A stretch of 64,000 nucleotides of DNA from NCBI RefSeq assembly GCF_032854445.1, contig NC_088300.1:6262001-6326000 (forward strand), given 5' to 3'. The position numbers and the translations under genes were made by a program. The stretch comes from Liolophura sinensis (Eukaryota > Mollusca > Polyplacophora > Chitonida > Chitonidae). Positions 12,701-23,060 of the stretch are shown piece by piece (the stretch's first letter is position 1; each line of letters begins with the position of its first letter). The notes beneath the pieces were generated by a model that worked only from the letters and a program-made list of their open reading frames with translations, made no database searches and was not told the origin of the DNA.

Positions 12701-15700
12701 CAATTCACATGTGGCAAGTTAACAGCTAATTTAAGCACTACCTGAGAACTCCACATTATGTTAACCAGATCTCAAACAAAAATGGCAAAAACATCCAGTT
12801 TTTTCTCATAATACGCTGGTGTAAATAAGCAGTAACCTAATTATGTGTTACATGAGCAATTATGAGGTAAATTGAACACAGTGGGTGAATTAGCACGCTA
12901 GTCTTTGAGTCATCAAAGATGCAAGGTTCTTTTTTGACTTTGCTCTGCATCCACTTTTCTTTAGGCTTTGGTTGCTGTATGTGGTCAACAGCAACAACGT
13001 CCTGTTATGTGGAATTACATGAAGTTTGAGGGCTTCCACCAATATACATTGAGTTCTCCTTACATGAAGTTTGTAGGCTTCCACCAATACACTTTTCAGA
13101 AACTTTGTCATTCAATTTCTTATGGACATACATGTAGGCTTACTTTGTTCACTGCTGTTTCTGTCACCAATGAAAATTACAAAGTGTGTTTCAGTGAGTT
13201 ATTATTGAAATTAGTGTATATACCAGTCAAGTAAATTAATGAATTCATACTTTTTTGCCTTAGATTAGAACATGTTCCCAATGCATTTCAACAAAAGTAA
13301 AAGTATAAACATAAACATTTTAGGGATTAGTGCTGGTATAATCATCAAGTTTTGGAATACATTTCAGTTGTGTTGAGTTTATAAGGATTTTAGAGGATAT
13401 TTTTTAGTTATACTAAAGTCTTTGTAAATACCTTGTACCTGTCACAGACTTGGGAGGCTCGTTCCTATTAAATATTAATAATCATATAAAACCTGTAGGA
13501 TGTTTATTAATTGTGTTTTGTTATGGTGTGATTGTAATTTGTTATGGTGTGATTGTAATTTGTTATGGTGTGATTGTATTTTCTTATGGTGTGGTTGTAT
13601 GTTGATATGGTGTGATTGTAATTTGTTATAGTGTGATTGTATTTTCTTATGGTGTGGTTGTGTTTTGATATAGTGTGATTGTATTTTGATATAGTGTGAC
13701 TGTATTTTGTTATGGTGTGACTGTTTTGTTATTGGTGTGGTTGTATGTTGATATGGTGTGATTGTATTTTGATATGGTGTGATTGTATTTTGTTAAGGTG
13801 TGATTGTATTTTGATATGTGTTATTGTATTTTGTTATGGTGTGATTGCATTTTGTTATGGTGTGATTGTATTTTGTTATTGGTGTGGTTATATGTTGATA
13901 TGGTGTGATTGTATTTTGATATGGTGTTATTGTAGTTTGTTATGGTGTGATTGTGTTTTGATATGGTGCGATTGTAATTTTTTTATGGTGTGACTGTACT
14001 TTGTTATGGTGTGATTGTATTTTCTTATGGTGTGGTTGTATAGGTAACTAGTCACTGTCCAGACATCGTCCAGCTTGGAGGCCTTCAGCTTCTGCAGAAG
14101 ATCCAGGGAAAGAGGAAAAACAATGTGACACGACGACTAATCGCAAGGATTATTGGAAATCTAGCTGTTGATTACAACTTACATAGTGATATTATTAAAT
14201 CCGGTAAGCAGTGACAGCATTTGTATTACCCTTTTTTTTGTAAGATGTTTAAAGTATAGACATTAGAGAGGATGTGCACACACGATGTGTACCATGGCAT
14301 TATGGTATTAGTGTTTCTAGACAGTTCCACTTCATTATGTGAAGATTTATATTGCAGATAGAAGATAAATTGCATGACATAAAACACAAATCCCTGTGAT
14401 GAGATGTATACTGTAAATTTATAGCCTTTACATCCACTAAATCACCTTTTTCAGTGGAATTTATGCATTCAGTTATTGTGAAAATGATGCTAAAAAACAT
14501 TCATTTGTGACATTAAAGAGCAAGTTTCATAAAACTGAAAATTATTTCTGTACACCCTATAGTTCTGGCGTTTCTAGGTTCTAGGTTTTAGAAGCAGTTG
14601 AAAAAGTACCAGGACTGATATTTTCATCTCATATACGATGTAGGCAGTTTCAATACTGAACAGATCATTCCCACGAAAAACGATTGTCTTTATATGTTTT
14701 GGGTTTTATTTCTCTGGTGTACCAGGGTGGGTGAGTATTCTGGCTGACTGGGTTAACTCACCAGATCTCTCTCTGGCCCTGCACTCCTCTCGAGCCCTGA
14801 TAAACCTGGATGTAGACTATGAAGGGAAATTGTTGGAGGATGGGGTGTATCTCATGCATCCACGCTTCAGGAACACGTACGTTTGTTCTCCAGATATCAT
14901 TTAGAAGTTTATAAGCTTTTAACTTTTTATTCCAGAAATTAAATCACTTTTCTTTTTGTGAAAGTAGCACTTATGTTGACCATAAAAAGGCACATTATAA
15001 AATTTGGTAGTCTGTGTGTGACGGTCTTTTATTATCATGTACATTCTTTGCCATAATATCATAAAATGTGAGCTAAAATGACACTGAACAGAAGTAAAGA
15101 AAATTGTTGATAAGTTTATGGCATGATAGAACTGGAAATATTGTTATCCCAACCTGGATTGTTTTGTTTTTATACATGCCCTCCATGCACAGCATCAGAC
15201 CGACATCCCTGGTAGTAATACTTCTTTCTGCTTCTTTATCCATTTTCAGTGAGCCAATATATGCAGATGTTGTGTTTGTGCATGGGTTGTTGGGTGGTCC
15301 GTTTGTAACCTGGAGACAAGGGAAGTCAGAGCTTGAGAAAGGCCAGCATCATGAGAAGCCAGCAGAACCTGTTGCCTACACCTACTGCTGGCCTAAAGTG
15401 AGTGCAATGTACTCTGTTGCTTCACTACTTGCGCGTGCTGGGATTTGTAACAACCAGTTTGATAAAGTTTGATTAACTCCTAAAGCTTAGAACCTGATTA
15501 TCCAGGTAACTGTGGATGATTTTACAGGTTGACCAGTTGTGCATTCACTGACTGACCAGTCAACTAGTTAACCAGTTGCACGTCGTAGGAGGGACCAGTC
15601 TACCAGTTTTACTTAACAGGGCTGACCTGTTTACCTGTTAATACACATTTTATGTCATAGAACTGACCTGACTGACTTATTTCAATACACTTTTTTATGT

Positions 15701-18700
15701 TATGAGAGTGACCTGTTTACCAGTTATATGTATTTTGAGTTTTTTTAATACTGGTTTCCTCTCCAGCTGTACTTGGGAAGGCCTGTAAGCAAACCTGCGA
15801 ATGGTTGTGGGTTTCCCCTGGGCTCTGCAAGGTTTCCTAGCACCATAATGCTGGTGGCCGTCATATAAGCAAAATATTCTTGACAACAGCGTAAAACACA
15901 TAAAACAATAAGTATTTTAATACTTGTTGTATGTTGTGGAACTGACCTTGTTGTACGACAAAGCTGTTTACCTGTTATATGCTTTATAAAAAGGCTACCC
16001 TGGTTACCTGTTTCGTATGTTGTAACTTATTTACCTTCTGTGTGCTCTATTTAAAGACTAACCTATTTACCTATTTCATGCTCTGAACTAACCTGTTTAC
16101 CTGTTGTATGCTCTACGACTAACCCATTTACCTATTTCATGCTCTAAACTAACCTGTTTACCTGTTGTATGCTCTAAGACTAACCTATTTACCTATTTCA
16201 TGCTCTAAACTAACCTGTTTACCTGATGTATGCTCTAAGACTAACCTATTTACCTATTTCATGCTCTAAGACTAACCTATTTACCTATTTCATGCTCTAA
16301 GACTAACCTGTTTACCTGTTGTATGCTCTAAGACTAACCTATTTACCTATTTCATGCTCTAAGACTAACCTGTTTACCTGTAGTATGCTATAAGACTAAC
16401 CTTGTTAGCTGTTGTACAATTGTAGGATTGGCTTGCCGCTGACTGTCGTCACCTGAGGATATTCAGTGTAGAGTATGAAACCAACCTTAGTGACTGGACA
16501 GCCAGATGCCCATGGGAAAGCGACGTGTGAGTTTGTTATCCTTTAACTGATTTTCAAACTAGACACACTCTATCTCATCATACTCCCATTAGGCAGAGTC
16601 TACTCTTGATCACCGACAGGTATTTCACCTTTCACTTGTCCATGATAGTGTGTTTCATGTTCTGTAGCTGGTGAGGATTGTATTTTGGAGACCATTTGCT
16701 CAAAAGTGTGATAAAACTCAAACCAAGTCAAATAAAACCTGAATTTCAACTGTTTTAAGTCTGATTTAATTTTCAGTACACTTGATTCCTGATGCTGTAA
16801 TTCTTCAACCTCTTTCGCGTTAGCAAAGTGTTTATTCATGGATATTTTCAAGGCATTATTTGGGGGCCTCGGTGGCTCAATTGGTTAGCGCGCTAGCACA
16901 GCGTAATGACCCAGGAGTCTCTCACCAATGCGGTCGCTGTGAGTTCAAGTCCAACTCATGCTGGCTTCCTCTCCGGCCGTATGTGGGAAGGTCTGTCAGC
17001 AACCAGTGGATGGTCGTGGGTTTACCCTGGGCTCTGCCCGGTTTCCACCCACCATAATGCTGGCTGCCGTCGTATAAGTGAAATATTCTTGAGTACGGCA
17101 TAAAACACCAAGCAAATAAATAAATCAAGGCATTATTTCATGTACACTGATCAAGTTATATTTTTTGTGAATCCCCGAAATTGACCAACCCATTCAAAAT
17201 CAAATTAAGAAGGTGCAGAAATCTGACTAAAAGTTGGTTTTTTATATGCGAAAATGTTGAGGAATTAGGCTAAGTATGATGATAATAACTATCCAGCTGT
17301 GTTTTCATAGTTGTTATGCAGATAATTAGTTTAGATGATCGTTGACTACTGAAGAAAACATTGGGAATTTCTGCGTTCCTAGGTCTGAGATTGGCTGGCC
17401 ATGTTTACAGCTCAGCTTCAATATTAACCACTCTGAATCATTACATGCAGTCACCTCATCCTGTGACCTGCACTGTGCTCAAAGTTTTGCGAGACAACTA
17501 CATGCTTCCTATGATCTGAAAGTAATTCGGAATAAATATTACCCCATTATTAGGGAACAATAAAGAGCACAAAAGTAACCAATGAATTTGCTTAGAGAAT
17601 GTCTGAACTTTGCAAACTGCCATTTCACAATAGTTACTTTATTTCCTTTGGTTCATTAGTAAAACAAAAGTGAAAGCTAAGACTCCCAAGCAAGGTGTCA
17701 GTTGCCATTTTAAAAGTGTACATCTTCTTGGTTTCCATGAGTTTATCCACCTGCTCGAGTGAAGAATGGTGACAAGCAAAGTTTGGCACGTTGATGCACC
17801 AGGCACATTTGTGTTGATCATGATGTCATGGTCATATAAAAATATGAAGTAAACAATTAATGTAGGAATAATTCCAACAGCAGTGACATGTTGAGGACAG
17901 CACACTCAAAAAGAGTTCTAGGTTAACGAATGCAAGAGTTCAAACCTGTATAATTTATATGAACATGAAATGTCAGATTTTCTTCACTGATGTAAGTGAT
18001 ATATTTCTCTCAGTTAGATATCACTTTTGTGATTATATTTTGATATTTTACACCCAGAGGCCATGACATTAAGAAAGAAATGTTTTGTTTTTATGACCCT
18101 GTAATCTGAGCTCAGCTGGATAATATAACATAGATTTGCTTGACTTCAACATTCCTATGTCATGCAGAAAGACACGACATCATACAAGACGTCATGTACG
18201 AGGTCACACTACATACAAGTCTGTGAAGGCCTGCAGCGAAAACATTCCATCTGAAAACATTCAAAGACACAAAATCCTTGTATTATCAAAATATAAATAA
18301 TGAACAGAATATTTGGGTCTCATGGTTATCAGTTCTCACTTGAGCAATATTTATGGAATTCATTCTGCACTGTGCAATATCCTCGATGTATTTCTGAAAG
18401 CTAATGAGAAGAATGAAACAAGCCTCCAATGTAATAGGTTCCATACAACAGATAGGTAATGTATCTATTCTTGTATCACTGAAACAAAACGTGTTAGGTA
18501 CCTAACAAAGGACTGTGATGCACTGTGGGCGTTTTCCTCTGTCCATAAATGCAGAGTGAAAAATGTGGTGTTGAAAATTGTGGTTGTAGTAAATAAATAA
18601 AAATTGAGAACATGACAAAAATGAAAACATGTTTTGTAGATCAGTTGAAACCAGGGTAGGAAGTTATCCATTTGTTGTACTGTCACAGCCGTATTGTCAA

Positions 18701-21455
18701 CAAAGGGTTGTTTCCTACATTTACCATATACTGCCAATATGTGTGCAGGATGGTCCATTCTCTACTTGCAGAAGGTCGTTGAGGACACGCAGTACTGTTA
18801 TGCTGAAGAAGCTGAAGAAGGCTGGAATCGGGAAGAGACCCATTATCTGGGTTGGTCATTCCATGGGAGGTAACTCATGTGTTATAGCCAGTTAGATCAT
18901 TCAATTGGTCATATTCTTCAGGGGTAGCTTTATATTACACATACTGTACTAAGGCTTATGCTGTCTTCACATGTTTGTTTCATATCATCAGCATATACAC
19001 AGGTTGTAAACTGTTTTGCTTGTTTATTTTATATGCTTGTACACAACCATTATTAATAATACTGCCACTACATCCCAACTGTGGCAAACTTTTTCAGATA
19101 GAGACAAAAATGAATTGAAATTCAGGGGTTGTTATCTTAGTTGAATTTGTATTTTACAATTCTGTATTTTGGGGTAAAAAAGTCACTTCTTAACTATTTC
19201 TTTTAAACCAATTGGCCTACATGTTGTTTTGTTCATAATGTGTTTATATTTTGCAAATTTGCCAGGCTTGCTGATTAAGAAGATAATTGAGGAGTCCTTA
19301 TTTGAGGAGGGGGCACAGGACATCCGTAACAACACACGGGGATTCATCTTCTACAGTGTCCCCCACCGAGGCTCACAGCTGGCAGCCATGTCCAAACATG
19401 CAGCCTTTCTTCTCTACCCGTCCCCTGAGGTGCTGGAGCTCAGCAGTGGTCAGTCAAGCATTTGTCACCCTTTTACGTGTACCTTTAGTATTTGTGGACA
19501 GCATTAACCACATTGCCATACTCCTCACACTGCAGGTGTCACGAAAGTTTAAATTTTAGCTACACGTCTATACTCCTTACAGTGCCGGTTTCAGTGACTG
19601 CAGTTTTCAAACCCACATCTACTCCTAACTGTGACACCTTCCACAGTATTCACAAATGCCACTTGTTACACTGCATTATAGAAAATCGCTAGTGATAGGT
19701 CATATAAAGTTCATATTTAATGCTGTACAAGAGTAATGTTAACCCGAAAACAAGAGAACATTTCATCTTGACTCAGTATCTCAGCATTTATTTTGTTATT
19801 CTCCAGATCTTGGAGATAAATGCTGAAATATTGAGTTAAGATGATGAGATGTCTCTCACTCTTTTTTGGATAACACTACTTGTGTACTAAATTAAACGTT
19901 CAAATGGATTACTGTGGATAGCATTAAACCACTACTGTATTTTGTCTCACTTGACAGTTCATCATGTAGCCGTACCAGTCCCTAGTTAACTTCTCTCACA
20001 ACTCACAGAGCTCTCCCCCAGAGTCCTGATTACCAGCCACAGTTTGGTACTTGACATACCTACGTGTTAAGATATACAAGTTAACATTAAACTGCTGCAG
20101 ATAGTCATGGGTCCCCCTGGGCTCCGCTGGATTTCCTCCCATCATAATGCTGGCTACAATTGTATGTGAAATATTACTGAATATGGCGTAAAACACCAAT
20201 CAAGTGAATAAATTGATTAGTGGAACTACAGGTAACTTCCATAATGTATGATTTGGAAATTTGGGATGGTAGGGCGGGGTGGTCAGGGGAGGGCATTGTT
20301 GTGATAAGCTGCTGGGCTGAGCGTGTAGTGCATTACTGTATTGTAATTTTGCTTGTTTATGTTTTCAGATTCTCCATCACTCCGATCTTTACATGCTCAG
20401 TTTGTGGACTTTGTCACAGAACGTTCCATCCCGTGCCTTAGTTTTGGGGAACTCAGGAAGACTGCTCTTGGAATGACAATAAAAACTCTGATCGTGCCAC
20501 CAGAATCTAGTGGTAAGAATTATTATTCTGTTTCTTCCTTCTAAACGGAGCACCTGGTTTAACTGTGTTTAAAACTGATTCTCAAAGAATAAGATCAAGT
20601 TTTTGGGGGAGGTATGTATGATACTCTTCTTCGTTTGAAAAAGTTTGTGGAGTTTTAATTAAAAAACGAAGGAAATAAATTCTAGTGCATGTACACAGAT
20701 ATTTTTTAAAATTTACTAAAAAGTGATTCATATTAACTAGTTCATGTAAAACCAGTGAAAGACCCATAAGAAACAATTAAGATTTCAACAAAGTGGGCCA
20801 CTTCATACTAGAAATATGGAAATAATAAAATGTGTACAGGTATAGGTTCAAAAATAGTTCTTCGTGTGATGGCCCACATGCAGGTGGTAGTACTTGAAGT
20901 GTTTTAATGTAACAAATTCAGGTTGTGTCCAAATATTACAGCCTTTCATAAATTGACCTGAAGGGTGATCTCATATCATATTTCATCTTTCGTGACACCA
21001 TATTTGTGAAGAATGATATTTCAGAAAAGCAAAAATCAAAACTGGGAAAAACATACAGTGCAGGCATCAATTTGAGCAGTCTGTTTACCATGATGACCAG
21101 CAATGGATCAGGCTTGTAAATGTGATCAACAAATGTTGGGTATACCCTTGACTTTCTGCCTGTATGAAACACATACATGTGTAGGTGTTTTTCAGTAAAC
21201 TCAAGCGATTGAGTTGTAAAACTGCTTCCGCTGTGTTTTTATGTTACAGACCCAGGGGTGGGTGAGTACCACCCGATTTACACCAATCATCTCAACATCT
21301 GTAAACCTCTTAGCAGGACCTCACCAATCTACCAGATGACACTGAGCTTCATCCACAGATGTGTGCCAGAGACGGTTGTGGACAACCTCCTCAAAGCCAG
21401 CGTTAATGAAGGAACATTTGGAACAGAATTTTTCTTTTGGCATAAATCATCATGA
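6770..21455 (+). CDS. SERAC1: SERAC1 serine-active-site lipase, complete gene of 16 coding exons
   Basis: Coding exons: 6770-6914, 7967-8000, 8215-8360, 8633-8668, 9727-9855, 10317-10435, 11692-11811, 12331-12444, 14044-14203, 14726-14876, 15250-15397, 16426-16526, 18772-18869, 19266-19448, 20369-20512, 21250-21455. All have AG/GT borders, and the summed 2034 bases give 677 residues plus stop with no break (human 654). The N-terminus is basic, followed by a membrane helix at about residues 50-67, then an ARM-like helical region (about 110-370). The alpha/beta-hydrolase domain shows VFVHGLLGG (His about 396), GHSMGG with nucleophile Ser about 498, and NHLNICKP with candidate catalytic His about 623. 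In mammals SERAC1 works at mitochondria-ER contacts in phosphatidylglycerol remodelling and cholesterol traffic. Two exons are very short (34 and 36 bases) but phase-consistent. The C-terminal 32 residues after FIHRC extend past the human end and fall in a tandemly repeated stretch. Confidence 0.96.
8844..9311 (+). repeat. SERAC1: Tandem array, 4 copies of a 117-bp unit
   Basis: Copies start at 8844, 8961, 9078 and 9195 with agttgaaaacctatgatttg. They differ by only one or two bases, so the array is young. It lies in the intron between SERAC1 exons 4 and 5 and contains no exon sequence. Confidence 0.97.
10000..10185 (+). repeat. Degenerate tRNA-derived SINE-like fragment plus short (AATC)n/(AGTC)n run
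   Basis: The sequence gttgtgagttcaaatccagc resembles a tRNA box B region. It is followed by ggtcagtggtttactccagc, which recurs near 26005 and 46158, and by a tetranucleotide run at 10145-10175. Divergence is high; the family is not identified. Confidence 0.5.
11149..11473 (+). repeat. SERAC1: Minisatellite, 6 copies of a 54-bp unit
   Basis: The unit begins tttaatgtgtgaagctgctc. Two subtypes, one with ggagcg and one with ggggtg, alternate for the first four copies, hinting at a 108-bp higher-order unit. Because 54 is a multiple of three, both strands stay open; the resulting frames are not genes. Intron 6 of SERAC1, about 220 bases before exon 7. Confidence 0.95.
13510..14043 (+). repeat. SERAC1: Minisatellite of about 21 bp running into the 3' splice site of SERAC1 exon 9
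   Basis: About 25 units of the type gttatggtgtgattgtattt fill the end of the intron. The final unit, ttatggtgtggttgtatag, supplies the acceptor itself, with the exon starting at 14044. The whole tract is rich in T and G, so the usual pyrimidine tract and acceptor are built from repeat sequence. Copies differ by single bases, short indels and tattt/taattt variants. Confidence 0.93.
15500..16424 (+). repeat. SERAC1: Minisatellite of about 31 bp carrying branch-point-like motifs, ending at the acceptor of SERAC1 exon 12
   Basis: A homogeneous core (about 16050-16405) repeats gactaacctatttacctatt plus tcatgctctaa. The left part (15500-16050) is a more diverged version interrupted by a SINE fragment. 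The last unit, gactaaccttgttagctg, runs through a pyrimidine tract to the real acceptor attgtag at 16425. Each unit therefore carries a good branch-point match (ctaac), and in the last unit it is 26 bases from the AG. Confidence 0.9.
15745..15905 (+). mobile_element. SINE fragment (3' two-thirds) inside the 15.5-16.4 kb minisatellite
   Basis: The sequence from ggtttcctctccagctgtac to gcgtaaaacacataaaacaa matches the body of the SINE at 16862-17124, but the tRNA-like head is missing and there are several substitutions. It interrupts the diverged left half of the array, so that half is older than the insertion. Confidence 0.75.
16798..17267. mobile_element. Second MITE copy, split by a nested SINE
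   Basis: The ends TAATTCTTCAACCTCTTTCG and the inverted GCGAAAATGTTGAGGAATTA match those of the element at 6376-6585, and internal stretches such as the tatattttttgtgaa region also match. Removing the SINE and one duplication leaves about 193 bp, close to the 210 bp of the other copy. Confidence 0.82.
16862..17124 (+). mobile_element. tRNA-derived SINE, full length, nested in a MITE
   Basis: The head gggggcctcggtggctcaat and box-B-like gtgagttcaagtccaactc mark a tRNA-derived promoter. A conserved body (ggatggtcgtgggtttaccc ... ccaccataatgctggc) and a tail of taaa repeats follow. A perfect 14-base target-site duplication, tcaaggcattattt, flanks it at 16848-16861 and 17125-17138. The best preserved copy in the window. 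Mobilisation would need LINE proteins supplied elsewhere. Confidence 0.95.
17268..18771 (+). other. SERAC1 intron 12 remainder, no recognisable feature
   Basis: AT-rich sequence between the MITE and exon 13. Two acceptor-like AGs, at 18748 and 18771, precede exon 13; only the second keeps the reading frame from exon 12 and the family alignment. Confidence 0.6.
20096..20214 (+). mobile_element. SINE fragment, 3' part
   Basis: Matches the body and tail of the SINE family (tcatgggtccccctgggctc, cataatgctggcta, ggcgtaaaacaccaatcaa). The head is absent. It lies in SERAC1 intron 14. Confidence 0.8.
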
Positions 21456-22205
21456 GCTTTATCTTTAGATGTGTGTTAGAGACAGTCGTGGACAACCTCT
21501 ACAAAGCCAGCATTAATGAAGGGACATTTGGAACAGAATTTTTCTTTTGGCATAAATCATCATGAGCTTTATCCATAGATGTGTGCCAGAGACAGTCGTG
21601 GACAACCTCCTCAAAGCCAGCGTTAATGAAGAGACATTTGGAACAGAATTTATCTTTTGGCATAAATTATCATGAGCTTTATCCACAGATGTGTGCCAGA
21701 GACAGTCGTGGACAACCTCCTCAAAGCCAGTGTTAATGAAGGAACGTTTGGAACAGAATTTATCTTTTGGCATAAATCATCATGACCTTTATCCACAGAT
21801 GTGTGCCAGAGACAGTCCTGAACAACCTCCTCAAAACCTGCATTAATGAAGGGACGTTTGGAACAGAATTTGTCTTTTGGCATAAATGATCATGAGCTTT
21901 GTCCACAGATGCATGCCAGAGACAGTCGTGGACAACCTCCTCAAAGCCAGCGTTAATGAAGAGACATTTGGAACAGAATTTGTCTTTTGGCATAAATTAT
22001 CATGAGCTTTATCCACAGATGTGTGCCAAAGACAGTCCTGGACAACTTCCTCAAAGCCAGCGTTAATGAAGGGACATTTTGAACAGAATTTGTCTTTTGG
22101 CATAAATGATCATGAGCTTTATCCACAGATGTGTGTCCAAGACAGTTGTAGAGAGCCAGTGTTAATGAAGGAACGTTTGGAACAGAATTTTTCTCTTAGA
22201 ATAAA
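21343..22205 (+). repeat. SERAC1: Tandem array of a 110-bp unit copied from the last 110 coding bases of SERAC1, about 8 copies
   Basis: The first unit is coding: it runs from the codons for SFIHRC to the TGA at 21453-21455. Seven further copies follow at about 21454, 21564, 21674, 21784, 21894, 22004 and 22114; the last is shortened. Each begins gagctttatccacagatgtg and ends ttttggcataaatcatcat, with a few substitutions per copy. As 110 is not a multiple of three, the copies fall into different frames and would form 3' UTR. Each retains tatccacag/atg, an acceptor-like string. Confidence 0.93.
22200..22205 (+). terminator. SERAC1: Candidate poly(A) signal AATAAA for SERAC1 (proximal)
   Basis: The last, degenerate repeat unit reads agaataaacc where the others read gcataaatc, creating AATAAA about 745 bases after the stop codon. 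A T/G-bearing stretch follows. A better candidate lies at 24971. Confidence 0.4.
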
Positions 22206-22539
22206 CCATTATTTGTAGTAACATAATTGTTTATGAATGTACATGATGTATATCATACATGTATATTGATGAACATATCAAATATGTACGTAATAATCAC
22301 AAGGACTGAAGCTCTTTGCACATGACCAGAGCTGTGCTGTGCCTAATTTCCCAGTGATGTACACCTTCATACTCTACTGGAGTTGTTATATATGTTCTTC
22401 ACCTAACTTGTGGAAAGTTTAACTAACTAGAACTTACACTTGCTGCAAGACTAGTCACATACTTTACAAGAATTTTGTTTAAGGTATATATTAAAGCTAA
22501 ACTATATTCAGAGTAGGTGTCAGTACAATATTTATGCCA

Positions 22540-23060
22540 GGGCCTTGTTCCACAAAACATTTGAAGGCTAAAGATGTATGTTTCCATGGTAGTTAGAACC
22601 AACAGTGCACAATTATTTCGTGCAACAGGGGCTGATTCCACAAAGCACTTCCTGTCTTAAGTCAGAATTTAAAACCTTTGTAAGATGTTTAGTTTTTGGT
22701 ACTGGGAGTTGAAATTTGGAAACATTTGTCTCAAGACAACATTGATGAGGGCGACAAAATTTTAATTTCTAAAGCCCAAAAACAAGCTTTCAGATCAGAT
22801 TTCAAATTTGGAAATGGCTTTGTGTCATATATGACTTAAGTCAAAATTAACTTAAGCACAATCCTTAGTTTTTAATTGTGGAAATTGAAATTTATACACA
22901 TTTGTGTGAAGGTAATAATAATCCGGTTGACAAAATTTTAATTTCTGAAGCCGAAGAACGAGCATTAAGATCGCATTTTAAATTTTGACTTAAGTAAGAA
23001 ATGGCTTTTAGGAATTGACCCCAGGGCCCTTATATATCAAACGTCTTGAGACTTAAGTCA
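22540..23060. repeat. Dispersed-repeat-like sequence with an internal duplication
   Basis: Two related halves (about 22620-22840 and 22840-23030) share gacaaaattttaatttct followed by gaagcc-like text and end in gacttaagt motifs. Phrases such as ttccacaaagcact and cttaagtcagaa are typical of anonymous interspersed repeats in invertebrate genomes. No ends or duplications could be defined. Confidence 0.45.

Noticed and set aside
16862-16935. Functional tRNA gene
   Set aside because: The tRNA-like head is part of a SINE with conserved body, tail and target duplication; the anticodon arm is not intact.
18749-18771. Acceptor at 18748 for SERAC1 exon 13
   Set aside because: Using it adds 23 bases and breaks the frame from exon 12; the acceptor at 18771 keeps the phase and the alignment.
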